Origin: Treponema sp.
GTDB taxonomy: Bacteria > Spirochaetota > Spirochaetia > Treponematales > Breznakiellaceae
Assembly: GCA_031275535.1 (NCBI GenBank)
Contig: JAISOR010000081.1
Coordinates: 1-6,765 of the forward strand
Direction of reading: 5' to 3'
DNA length: 6,765 bases
Made by a program: the position numbers and the translations under genes. Shown piece by piece: positions 1-5,705 of this stretch. A model generated the notes under the pieces. That model was not told the DNA's origin. It saw only the letters and a list, made by a program, of their open reading frames with translations, and searched no databases. Each line of letters begins with the position of its first letter. Positions within the stretch are counted from its first letter, which is position 1.

Positions 1-190
1 CCACGGTGATGATCCGTTTACCGTCATCGGTATATTTTATGGTATTACCCGAATAGGTCCCGGCGGCCCCGTCTTTAGGCGCCTCCGTGGAGGCAGGGGC
101 CGCATCGGGGGATGAGCCCTTCCTGCAGGCGGCAAAAAAAGCAAGCGTTACGCATACCAGGATCCCGCCTATCATTCTTCCGGCTTTCAT
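1..190 (-). CDS. Putative lipoprotein, N-terminal part (runs off window start)
   Basis: This is an open frame of 63 codons beginning with ATG at 188-190 and leaving the window without a stop, so only the N-terminus is visible. A GGAGG ribosome binding site lies 7 nt before the ATG (198-202 as read on the minus strand). The product starts MKAGRMIGG, followed by a hydrophobic stretch (residues 7-21) that ends in a lipobox, Phe-Ala-Ala-Cys, with Cys22 as the expected lipidated residue. The mature part begins with a flexible segment rich in Ala, Ser, Pro and Thr (about residues 25-45), typical of the tether behind a lipidated cysteine, and then reads TYSGNTIKYTDDGKRIITV. By the general rule for such signals it would be exported by Sec, lipidated by Lgt and cleaved by LspA, then anchored in a membrane. 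No function can be given from this fragment. It is divergent from gatC and probably unrelated to it. Confidence 0.75.
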   Translation of the reverse strand, partial: MKAGRMIGGILVCVTLAFFAACRKGSSPDAAPASTEAPKDGAAGTYSGNTIKYTDDGKRIITV

Positions 191-202
191 ATTTCCGCCT
201 CC

Positions 203-236
203 GTATGTTGATATCTTATTGTATATTACAAAACAA
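203..236 (-). promoter_or_regulatory. Candidate promoter region for the lipoprotein gene
   Basis: This AT-rich stretch lies directly upstream of the lipoprotein ribosome binding site. On the minus strand it contains TACAAT (218-223) and TATCAA (208-213) as possible -10 hexamers and TTGTTT (231-236) as a weak -35. TTGTTT and TATCAA are 17 nt apart, but a start from that pair would fall on the ribosome binding site. TACAAT leaves a better leader but has no good -35. The region is likely the promoter; the exact hexamers are uncertain. Confidence 0.25.
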
Positions 237-246
237 TTCCAGAGCC

Positions 247-280
247 GGAAAGGCGGCCCGGTGGAGGACGCCGGCCTTCC
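247..280. repeat. Imperfect inverted repeat in the divergent intergenic region
   Basis: GGAA-A-GGCGGC at 247-257 can pair with GCC-G-GCCTTCC at 270-280. This gives about ten base pairs with one bulged base on each side and a 12-nt loop (258-269). It is a GC-rich island in an otherwise AT-rich spacer. No long T-run follows on either strand, so it is not a typical intrinsic terminator. It could be a leader structure or chance pairing in GC-rich DNA. Confidence 0.25.
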
Positions 281-293
281 TTTCAGAATAATT

Positions 294-333
294 ATACAGC
301 ACGGGCTGTTTGGATGTATAAATATACTTGACA
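294..333 (+). promoter_or_regulatory. Candidate promoter region of the gatCAB-aspS operon
   Basis: This is the AT-rich stretch just before gatC. It contains TATAAA (317-322), TATACT (323-328, one mismatch to the -10 consensus) and a perfect TTGACA (328-333). No combination gives a normal 16-18 nt spacing: 17 nt downstream of TTGACA there is only GC-rich ribosome-binding sequence, and neither -10 candidate has a recognisable -35. The promoter is placed here because this is the only spacer upstream of the operon in the window. The exact elements are not resolved. Confidence 0.25.
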
Positions 334-363
334 ATGCATATTTATCTATGAGAGGATCGGCCT

Positions 364-729
364 ATGAAAATCGAAGATTTACAGGAAACCGTCCGCCTGG
401 CCCATCTTACTATGGATGAAGAGGAATTGGCCGGCGCCTTTCCTGCCTTTGAGCAGATGCTTGGGTTTTTCGCCGTCATGCAGGCCGCCGACGGGGATAC
501 GGCGGCTTTTCCCGCCGGGAAGGCCGATCTTTCCGGCCCCTCCCGGACCGTCTCTTCCGCCCACTTCCGGCCCGATACTCCCCATAACCAGCCCAAGGGC
601 TCCCATACTACCGCTTCCGCCGGTTTGAACGGCCAGGCCCGGGCGCCCCGCGGGACCGTATGCCGGAACCTGCTTGATAACGCGGGGGATCGGGACGGCC
701 GGTTCATTGTGGTTCCCAACGTTTTGTAA
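364..729 (+). CDS. gatC: Aspartyl/glutamyl-tRNA amidotransferase subunit C
   Basis: This encodes GatC, the small non-catalytic subunit that wraps around GatA and GatB and stabilises the amidotransferase converting Asp-tRNA(Asn) and/or Glu-tRNA(Gln) to the amidated forms. The product has 121 residues. Residues 1-42 match the family's helical N-terminus (IEDLQETVRLAHLTMDEEEL, then hydrophobic FEQMLGFFAVMQ). Residues 101-121 match the conserved C-terminus (NLLDNAGDRDGRFIVVPNVL). GatC is usually about 95-100 residues; here the middle (about 48-98) is longer and rich in Pro, Gly, Ala and Ser, and the usual Leu-Arg-x-Asp stretch is only weakly kept (HFRPD, 67-71). The ATG at 364 follows GAGAGG at 350-355 by 8 nt. 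It is the first gene of the cluster, and gatA starts 57 nt after its stop. Identification rests on both conserved ends and on the gene order. Confidence 0.9.
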   Translation: MKIEDLQETVRLAHLTMDEEELAGAFPAFEQMLGFFAVMQAADGDTAAFPAGKADLSGPSRTVSSAHFRPDTPHNQPKGSHTTASAGLNGQARAPRGTVCRNLLDNAGDRDGRFIVVPNVL

Positions 730-754
730 GAACCGCGGATCTTGTACCGGCCCG

Positions 755-774
755 TTTCAATGTTTTTCAATGTT
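755..774 (+). repeat. Perfect 10-bp tandem duplication upstream of gatA
   Basis: TTTCAATGTT occurs twice head to tail (755-764 and 765-774), immediately before the gatA ribosome binding site. Ten is not a multiple of three, so gain or loss of a copy would move the upstream in-frame start candidates (TTG 742, ATG 760) out of frame. This favours a gatA start downstream of the repeat. Confidence 0.85.
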
Positions 775-775
775 A

Positions 776-786
776 TGGAGGATGTA
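776..786 (+). promoter_or_regulatory. Ribosome binding site deciding the gatA start
   Basis: TGGAGG (776-781) is followed after 5 nt by ATG at 787. No comparable purine-rich site precedes the in-frame alternatives at 742 (TTG), 760 (ATG) or 775 (ATG), and the ATG at 775 overlaps the site itself. The start at 787 is therefore preferred. Confidence 0.7.
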
Positions 787-2319
787 ATGGTATCATTACC
801 CGGGGATTTTTTATCATACCTTAATGAATGGGAAGAAAAGATAGGGGCCTTTATTGAGTTTAAGCCCGATCCGGCGGATCCGCCCCTGAATGGGGAGTCC
901 CCGGCGGTCCCCGGCGGCCCCGCGGGGGACGCCCTGCGGGGGCTTCCCTTTGGGGTAAAGGACAATATCGCGGTTACCGGTTTTTCCATAAGCTGCGGTT
1001 CAAAGCTCCTGGAAAACCTGCGGTCCCCCTATACCGCCACGGCGGTACAGAACCTGGAAAAGGCGGGGGCCCGGGTTATCGGAAAAACCAATATGGATGA
1101 ATTCGGCATGGGGTCCTCTACGGATGGTTCGGCCCTGAAACGGACCAACAATCCCTGGGATCCCAGCCGGGTTGCGGGGGGCTCCTCCGGGGGCTCCGCC
1201 GCGGCGGTGGCCGCCGGGCTGATACCCGGTGCCCTGGGCTCCGATACCGGGGGCTCGGTCCGGCAGCCCGCCTCCTTCTGCGGGGTGGTGGGGCTCAAGC
1301 CCACCTACGGTTCGGTCTCCCGGTACGGCCTGGTAGCCTATGCTTCAAGCCTGGAAACCATCGGGGTCCTGGCGGATACCCCCGCCCGGTGCAGGGCGGT
1401 CTTTGCCCTGATCCGGGGAAAGGATCCCCTGGACCAGACCACCCGGGACACCCCTCCCGGCTCCCCTCCCCTCTACGGGACGGAGGCCAGGGCCGCGCCC
1501 CGGACTATTGGGGTCCTCTCGCCGGAGGCTGTCGCCAGGGCCGTGGCCGCCAAGGCGGCCCAGGAAGCGGCGGCCGCCGCGGCGGTCCGGGAAGAGGACG
1601 GCGCGGCGCTGCAAACCGCGGCCCAGGCCACGGTGCTGGAACCGGAGGTCCGGCAGGGCTTTGAGCTGGCCAGGAGCCGGCTCGCGGCCCTGGGACACAA
1701 GCTGGTGGAGGTGGAGCTTCCCAGCCTAAAGTACGGGGTCCCCGCGTATTATACCATCGCCACCGCCGAGGCCAGCGCCAACCTGGCCCGGTTCGACAGC
1801 ATCCGCTATGGCCGCCGGCCCGAATGGGCGGAGAACCCCGACGATCTGATCGACAAGGCCCGGGAAGCGGGATTCGGGGAGGAAGTAAAACTGCGGATCC
1901 TCCTGGGGACCTTTGTACTCCGTTCCGGTTTTCAGGATCGCTATTACCTCCGGGCCCAGCGGATCCGGGCGGGGATCCGCCGGAATTTCGAGGGCCTCCT
2001 GGGCGGGGAAAATTACGACGAGGGGCCCGCGCCCTGCGACGCCATCCTGCTGCCCGTATTCCCCACCAGGGCCTTTGGCCGGGGGCCCAGTTCCCTCGCT
2101 CCCTTTGCCCAAAAGGCGGCGGACCTCTATACCTGCTGCGCCAACCTGGCGGGGCTGCCCGCCCTGGCCTTTCCCGTAAGCGTCGAGGGGGGACTCCCCG
2201 TGGGGGTCCAACTCCTGGGCAGGGCCTTTGCCGAAGGCGTCCTGCTGGATATTGCCGAAACCTACGAGGCGGCCCATCCCTTTCCCCATCCTAAGGGGTA
2301 CCGTCCATTCTGGAGTTAA
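787..2319 (+). CDS. gatA: Aspartyl/glutamyl-tRNA amidotransferase subunit A (glutaminase subunit)
   Basis: GatA is the amidase-signature subunit that hydrolyses glutamine (or asparagine) and passes ammonia to GatB. From the ATG at 787 the product has 510 residues, slightly above the usual 480-490. The catalytic Ser-cis-Ser-Lys triad is present: Lys58 in GVKDNI, Ser133 in GGSSGGSAAAV and Ser157 in GSDTGGSVRQPA. Other family blocks are GKTNMDEFGMGSS, GLKPTYGSVSRYGLVAYASS, the EASANLARFDSIRYG segment, GFGEEVKLRILLGT with Arg359 just before it, and the C-terminal DLYTCCANLAGLP to LPVGVQLLG region, which keeps the conserved Asp446. Two oddities stand out. The N-terminal helical region before the GLPFGVKDN block is short and diverged. 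An alanine-rich stretch (about residues 248-283) sits where the family has a short loop between the IGV strand and the PEV helix. The frame is open back to a TTG at 742, but ribosome binding site placement favours 787. The gatB start lies 3 nt after the stop. Confidence 0.96.
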   Translation: MVSLPGDFLSYLNEWEEKIGAFIEFKPDPADPPLNGESPAVPGGPAGDALRGLPFGVKDNIAVTGFSISCGSKLLENLRSPYTATAVQNLEKAGARVIGKTNMDEFGMGSSTDGSALKRTNNPWDPSRVAGGSSGGSAAAVAAGLIPGALGSDTGGSVRQPASFCGVVGLKPTYGSVSRYGLVAYASSLETIGVLADTPARCRAVFALIRGKDPLDQTTRDTPPGSPPLYGTEARAAPRTIGVLSPEAVARAVAAKAAQEAAAAAAVREEDGAALQTAAQATVLEPEVRQGFELARSRLAALGHKLVEVELPSLKYGVPAYYTIATAEASANLARFDSIRYGRRPEWAENPDDLIDKAREAGFGEEVKLRILLGTFVLRSGFQDRYYLRAQRIRAGIRRNFEGLLGGENYDEGPAPCDAILLPVFPTRAFGRGPSSLAPFAQKAADLYTCCANLAGLPALAFPVSVEGGLPVGVQLLGRAFAEGVLLDIAETYEAAHPFPHPKGYRPFWS

Positions 2320-2322
2320 GCC

Positions 2323-3837
2323 ATGTACCGATCATTTATCGGACTCGAGGTCCACATTCATCTTTTAACCAAAACCAAGGTTTTCTGCGGCTGCCGTTCC
2401 GCGTTTGGGGATGAGCCGAATACCAATATATGCCCCGTGTGCATGGGCTACCCCGGCGTCCTGCCCTCCCTCAACATCGAGGCCATGCGGATGGGCTGCA
2501 TGGTGGCCAGGGCCCTTAACTGCCGGATCCCGGAAAAGACCTGGTTTGAACGGAAGCAGTACTTTTATCCCGATATGCCTAAAAACTATCAGATATCCCA
2601 GTTTGCCTCCCCCCTGGGGCAGGAGGGGCATGTGGACCTTGAGGGGAAGGGACGGACCGGGCCCATCAAGAAACGGGTGCGGATAAAGGAATGCCACCTG
2701 GAGGAAGACGCGGGAAAGATGATCCACACCGGCACCGCTTCGCTCCTGGACTATAACCGGGCGGGGGTTTCCCTTTTGGAAATTGTTACCGAGCCGGATA
2801 TGGAAACCGGAGAAGAGGCGGAACTCTTTATCCATCAACTCCGCCGGACGGTCCGGTATCTGGGGGTCTGCGACGGCAACATGGAAGAGGGTTCCCTCCG
2901 GGCGGACGCCAACGTGTCTATCAACTTCCCCGGCCAGGGGCTGGGCCGGAAGGTGGAGATTAAGAACCTCAATTCCTCCCGCTTTGTACGGCTGGCGCTG
3001 GATCACGAGATCCTCCGCCAGGGGGAACTGCTGGACCAGGGCAGGGCCGTAACCCAGGAAACCCGGCTGTGGAACGAAAACCGGGACGAAACCTTGCCCA
3101 TGCGGACCAAGGAAAACGCCCAGGATTACCGTTACTTTCCCGAGCCCGACCTGCCGGTCTTTAGCCCCGATCCGGCCTTTCTCCAATCCGTGGAGGAGGC
3201 CCTGGTGGAACTGCCCCTCCCCAGGATGCGGCGGTTCCAGCGGGAATACGGCCTTTCGGAGGAGCAGGCGGAGCTTATCTGTGACGAAAAAGCCCTGGCC
3301 GATTATTTTGAAGCCGCGGTTTCCGCGGCCGCGGAAAAGGGCCTGGGTTCCCGGGACGGCGCGGGGCGGATCTGCAATTGGCTGCTTTCGGATATCAAGC
3401 ATATCCTTAACCGGGAGGGCCTGGCCCCCTCCCATATCCATACCCTCAGACTCGGCCCCCGGCGGCTGGCGTCCCTGGTGGCCCTGACAGCCCAGGGGCA
3501 GGTGTCGGGTAAGAACGCCAAACAGGCCCTGGAGCTGGTTCTCAGGGAAGACCGGAATCCGGAGGACATTATCCGGGACCGGGGCTGGGAACAGATCACC
3601 GATCCCGCAGCCATAGCCGAGGCGGTCCGGGCGGTCCGCCAGGCGGAGGCCCCTTCCCTTAGGGAGATCCACGCCGCCCGGGCCGCGGGAAACGCCAAAC
3701 GGGCGGATACCCTGACCGCCTATCTGGTGGGCAAGGTCCTGGCCGCCACCGGCGGCCGGGCGGACCCCCGGATCGCGGGGGAGCAGATCCGGGCCCTTAT
3801 CCAATCGGACAAGCAGGAGGTTTCCCATGCCCAGTGA
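2323..3837 (+). CDS. gatB: Aspartyl/glutamyl-tRNA amidotransferase subunit B
   Basis: GatB binds the misacylated tRNA, phosphorylates the side-chain carboxylate with ATP and completes the amidation with ammonia from GatA. The product has 504 residues (family about 475-500). The N-terminus GLEVHIHL is followed by the zinc-binding cysteines Cys22-x-Cys24 and Cys37-x-x-Cys40 (CPVCMG). Next come WFERKQYFYPDMPKNYQISQ, HLEEDAGKMIHTG, DYNRAGVSLLEIVTEPDM, MEEGSLRADANVS, EIKNLNSSR and KENAQDYRYFPEPDLP, which together form the cradle and kinase-like domain (to about residue 290). A helical domain and a YqeY-like tRNA-binding tail (about 355-504) follow, with the expected final block GNAKRADTLTAYLVGKVL and GGRADP. 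One departure is NRAGVS where most family members have NRAGVP (Ser149). The ATG is 3 nt after the gatA stop, and its ribosome binding site (GGAG) lies in the last gatA codons, suggesting translational coupling. The 3' end overlaps aspS by 11 nt. Confidence 0.97.
   Translation: MYRSFIGLEVHIHLLTKTKVFCGCRSAFGDEPNTNICPVCMGYPGVLPSLNIEAMRMGCMVARALNCRIPEKTWFERKQYFYPDMPKNYQISQFASPLGQEGHVDLEGKGRTGPIKKRVRIKECHLEEDAGKMIHTGTASLLDYNRAGVSLLEIVTEPDMETGEEAELFIHQLRRTVRYLGVCDGNMEEGSLRADANVSINFPGQGLGRKVEIKNLNSSRFVRLALDHEILRQGELLDQGRAVTQETRLWNENRDETLPMRTKENAQDYRYFPEPDLPVFSPDPAFLQSVEEALVELPLPRMRRFQREYGLSEEQAELICDEKALADYFEAAVSAAAEKGLGSRDGAGRICNWLLSDIKHILNREGLAPSHIHTLRLGPRRLASLVALTAQGQVSGKNAKQALELVLREDRNPEDIIRDRGWEQITDPAAIAEAVRAVRQAEAPSLREIHAARAAGNAKRADTLTAYLVGKVLAATGGRADPRIAGEQIRALIQSDKQEVSHAQ
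3816..3837 (+). promoter_or_regulatory. aspS ribosome binding site inside gatB, with 11-nt gene overlap
   Basis: GGAGG at 3816-3820 lies within the last gatB codons, 6 nt before the aspS ATG at 3827. The gatB stop codon TGA is at 3835-3837, so the two reading frames overlap by 11 nt in different frames. Ribosomes finishing gatB would be positioned to restart on aspS. Confidence 0.85.
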
Positions 3838-5191
3838 AGATATACGGACCCTGGCCAAAGACATAGCCCGGGCCGCGGCGGAAGAACCGGACCGTGACGT
3901 TGAGGTATGGGGCTGGATTCACCGGATTCGGGACATGGGGGGGCTGAGCTTTGTGATCCTCCGGGACCGGTCCGGGGTGGTCCAACTGGTTTTGTCGGAG
4001 GCCCATGGCCCGGCCTCCGGCCCCGCGGGGGACAAGCCGGCCCTGACGCCGGAATCGGTCATCAGGGTCCGGGGCTTGCCGGCGCTGAACGAAAAGGCCC
4101 CCGGCGGCGCGGAGCTCCGGGTTTCGGAGCTGGAGATTATTTCCCGGGCCGGAACGGACCTTCCCTATCAGGTAAACGGGGACATCACAAAAACCGGGCT
4201 GGATGTGATCCTGGATAACCGGACCCTTTCCCTGCGGAACCCGAAGATCCGTTCGATTTTCAGGATTCAGGCCACCATTATCGAGGCCTTCTCCGCATAC
4301 CTCCGCTCCCTGGACTTTACGGAGATCAAAACCAGTAAACTGGTCAGCGGCGGCACCGAAGGGGGGGCCGAGCTTTTTGAGGTCGAATATTTTGACCGGA
4401 AGATGTGCCTGGCCCAGTCGCCCCAAATTTACAAGCAGATCATGGTGGCCTCGGGGCTGGAACGGGTTTTTGAGGCGGCCCCGGCCTACCGGGCGGAAAA
4501 ACACGACACCCCCCGGCACCTGAACGAATACGTTTCCCTGGATGTGGAGATGGGTTTTATCGAATCCGAGAAGGACCTGATTGAGCTGGAGAAGGGGCTT
4601 TTGGCCCATATTTTTGAACAGGCGGCCCGGAAAAACAGCGCCGATCTGGCGGCCTGGAACGCCGGGGTCCCCGATGCGGACGCGGTCTACCGATCCCCCA
4701 CCATAGCTTACGAGGAAGCCCTTGAAGCGGCCAACGCTGAGGCGGCCAGGGATGTAAAAAGGGGAAGCGGGAGCGCCTCCGCCCGGATCTACGACATCAA
4801 CCCCGAGGCGGAGCGGTTCCTCTGCGACTGGTCCCTGCGGGAACATGGCTCGGACCTGGTGTTTGTCAACGAGTTTCCCCGGCGCTACCGGCCCTTCTAC
4901 ACCTATCCCCTGGACGCGGTCCGGACCATGAGTTTCGATTGTCTTTTCCGGGGGCTGGAGATTACCACCGGCGGCCGGCGGCAGCACGATTACGGGGCGC
5001 TCCTGGAGGTACTGCCAAAGTTCGGCCTCAAGCCGGAGGACATAAGGGGCTATGAGGTGTTCAAGTACGGTTGCCCCCCCCACGGGGGCTTTGCCATAGG
5101 CTGCGAACGGCTGACCCAGAAGATCCTGGGCCTGGCAAACGTAAAGGAAGCGAGCCTCTTCCCCAGGGACCGGAAACGGATCAGCCCTTGA
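3827..5191 (+). CDS. aspS: Archaeal-type aspartyl-tRNA synthetase, probably non-discriminating
   Basis: This class II synthetase attaches aspartate to tRNA-Asp and, if non-discriminating, also to tRNA-Asn. It has 454 residues and lacks the GAD insertion domain of the roughly 590-residue bacterial AspRS, so it belongs to the short archaeal type. Residues 24-105 form the OB-fold anticodon domain (WGWIHRIRDMGGLSFV, LRDRSGVVQLV). The catalytic domain has motif 1 around 143-170, the FxxEI and AQSPQIYKQIM blocks, motif 2 YRAEKHDTPRHLNEYVSLD (Arg222) and motif 3 GFAIGCERLTQKILGL (Arg428), ending in FPRDRKRISP. Motif 2 reads as AspRS rather than AsnRS, which has the RAENSxTxRHLAEF pattern. Aligned by eye to the Thermococcus enzyme, His32 occupies the place of its Trp26 and Pro92 the place of its Lys85. 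His and Pro there are the residues reported for non-discriminating archaeal-type AspRS. Its overlap with gatB fits a supply line of Asp-tRNA(Asn) to GatCAB. Relaxed specificity is inferred, not shown. Confidence 0.93.
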   Translation: MPSEDIRTLAKDIARAAAEEPDRDVEVWGWIHRIRDMGGLSFVILRDRSGVVQLVLSEAHGPASGPAGDKPALTPESVIRVRGLPALNEKAPGGAELRVSELEIISRAGTDLPYQVNGDITKTGLDVILDNRTLSLRNPKIRSIFRIQATIIEAFSAYLRSLDFTEIKTSKLVSGGTEGGAELFEVEYFDRKMCLAQSPQIYKQIMVASGLERVFEAAPAYRAEKHDTPRHLNEYVSLDVEMGFIESEKDLIELEKGLLAHIFEQAARKNSADLAAWNAGVPDADAVYRSPTIAYEEALEAANAEAARDVKRGSGSASARIYDINPEAERFLCDWSLREHGSDLVFVNEFPRRYRPFYTYPLDAVRTMSFDCLFRGLEITTGGRRQHDYGALLEVLPKFGLKPEDIRGYEVFKYGCPPHGGFAIGCERLTQKILGLANVKEASLFPRDRKRISP

Positions 5192-5202
5192 AGAGAGGGG
5201 TA

Positions 5203-5483
5203 GGGAAGAGAGTGTGAAGAGTGAAGCGGGAGAAAGCATAGAGAAGTAAGAAAATTTGAAATTGTTGATTACCTCAAAACCGGAGATCATGCCGGGGCTC
5301 TCCGGGAACCTCGGCTAAGGGCCGCCCAAAACAAAGGTTCGCTGGGGTATAGACCCCCGCCTTCCAATAACCCCGTACTCCGGGCAAGCGCCTATCGTGC
5401 CCAGCCCCATCCTATTACCACTCGCCGCCCCCCTGCTCCTCGCAAAGCTTCCACCTTCACTTCACCCTTCACACTTTCTTCAC
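5203..5483. repeat. Imperfect inverted repeat bounding the convergent intergenic region (MITE-like candidate)
   Basis: The 25 bases at 5203-5227 (core AGTGTGAAG then GTGAAG) match the reverse complement of 5459-5483 at 21 of 25 positions. The arms enclose about 230 bp with no convincing gene. This arrangement resembles a small non-autonomous element with terminal inverted repeats, but no target-site duplication is evident and the arms are low-complexity GTGAAG-type sequence, so it may instead be a simple-repeat effect. The right arm runs into the last codons of the 69-residue gene on the minus strand. Confidence 0.45.
5280..5402. other. Cluster of four potential hairpins between convergent operons
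   Basis: Four potential stem-loops lie in about 120 bp. (1) CCGGAGA (5280-5286) pairs with TCTCCGG (5299-5305). (2) GAACCT (5306-5311) pairs with AGGTTC (5335-5340), enclosing a nested CGGC/GCCG stem (5312-5315 and 5321-5324). (3) GGGGT (5344-5348) pairs with ACCCC (5353-5357) over a 4-nt loop. (4) GGGCA-ag-CG (5382-5390) pairs with CGTGCCC (5396-5402). None is followed by a T-run on either strand, so they are not classic intrinsic terminators, though they sit where transcripts from both operons must end. A structured RNA, a dispersed intergenic repeat or a Rho-independent-like end without U-tract are all possible. Confidence 0.4.
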
Positions 5484-5498
5484 TTCACACTTTCTTCC
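5467..5498. repeat. Two-copy 16-bp tandem repeat at the 3' end of the 69-residue gene
   Basis: CTTCACACTTTCTTCA (5467-5482) is followed directly by CTTCACACTTTCTTCC (5483-5498); the copies differ only in the last base. The second copy encodes the last residues of the 69-residue membrane protein (Glu-Glu-Ser-Val-Lys), and its stop codon (5480-5482) lies in the first copy. The first copy also overlaps the right arm of the inverted repeat that bounds this intergenic region. Confidence 0.85.
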
Positions 5499-5689
5499 CC
5501 GGCTTCTTCTTTTTTGGCCTCCGCCCGGTCCTTAATATCCGCAATGCCGATAAAGGCCGCAATAAGTCCGATAAAAGCGGCTATAACCGGCAGGGCTCCT
5601 TTAAGAAAGGCAAGAACGTCACTCCACCAGCGAAACCCGGTGAAGACCGCGGCGGCAAGAATAATAATACCAAGAATAAGGGCTTTCAT
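5480..5689 (-). CDS. Small membrane protein, 69 residues, unknown function
   Basis: The ATG at 5687-5689 follows a clear GGAGG ribosome binding site by 4 nt. The product has a strongly hydrophobic N-terminal segment (residues 3-19, ALILGIIILAAAVFTGF), a short linker with Trp21-Trp22, and a second hydrophobic segment (about 32-50). A charged tail rich in Lys, Glu and Ala (51-69) follows. Two membrane segments, or one cleavable signal plus one anchor, are possible; no signal peptidase or lipobox motif is clear. I do not recognise the family. It is the last gene of a minus-strand operon, 16 nt after the 100-residue membrane protein, and the two may act together. The final residues and stop codon fall in a 16-bp tandem repeat, so the extreme C-terminus may be variable between strains. 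Coding is supported by the ribosome binding site, the tight spacing and the membrane-like composition. Confidence 0.75.
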   Translation of the reverse strand: MKALILGIIILAAAVFTGFRWWSDVLAFLKGALPVIAAFIGLIAAFIGIADIKDRAEAKKEEAGEESVK

Positions 5690-5705
5690 TTGTCCTCCAA
5701 ATTTT

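Noticed and set aside
328..333. A perfect TTGACA taken as the -35 of the gatC promoter
   Set aside because: At 16-18 nt downstream there is only the GC-rich ribosome binding site of gatC, with no -10-like hexamer, so it is not called as a defined promoter.
742..786. A longer GatA starting at TTG 742
   Set aside because: There is no ribosome binding site before 742, the extra 15 residues match nothing in GatA, and the stretch includes a 10-bp tandem duplication. ATG 787 with TGGAGG is better.
2365..3864. A 499-codon open frame on the minus strand, antisense to gatB
   Set aside because: It mirrors a fully conserved gatB, has no recognisable domain, and is explained by stop-poor GC-rich codons on the opposite strand.
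3797..5290. A 497-codon open frame on the minus strand, antisense to aspS and the gatB end
   Set aside because: The plus strand encodes a well-recognised AspRS over almost all of it. Long antisense frames are expected in GC-rich DNA where stop codons are rare, and the predicted product is rich in Gly, Pro and Arg with no recognisable motif.
5289..5318. A nine-codon mini-gene (ATG to TAA) with GGAG just upstream
   Set aside because: It is very short, the ribosome binding site is too close to the ATG, and the sequence is explained by the hairpins. A leader peptide is unlikely because no gene follows on the plus strand.
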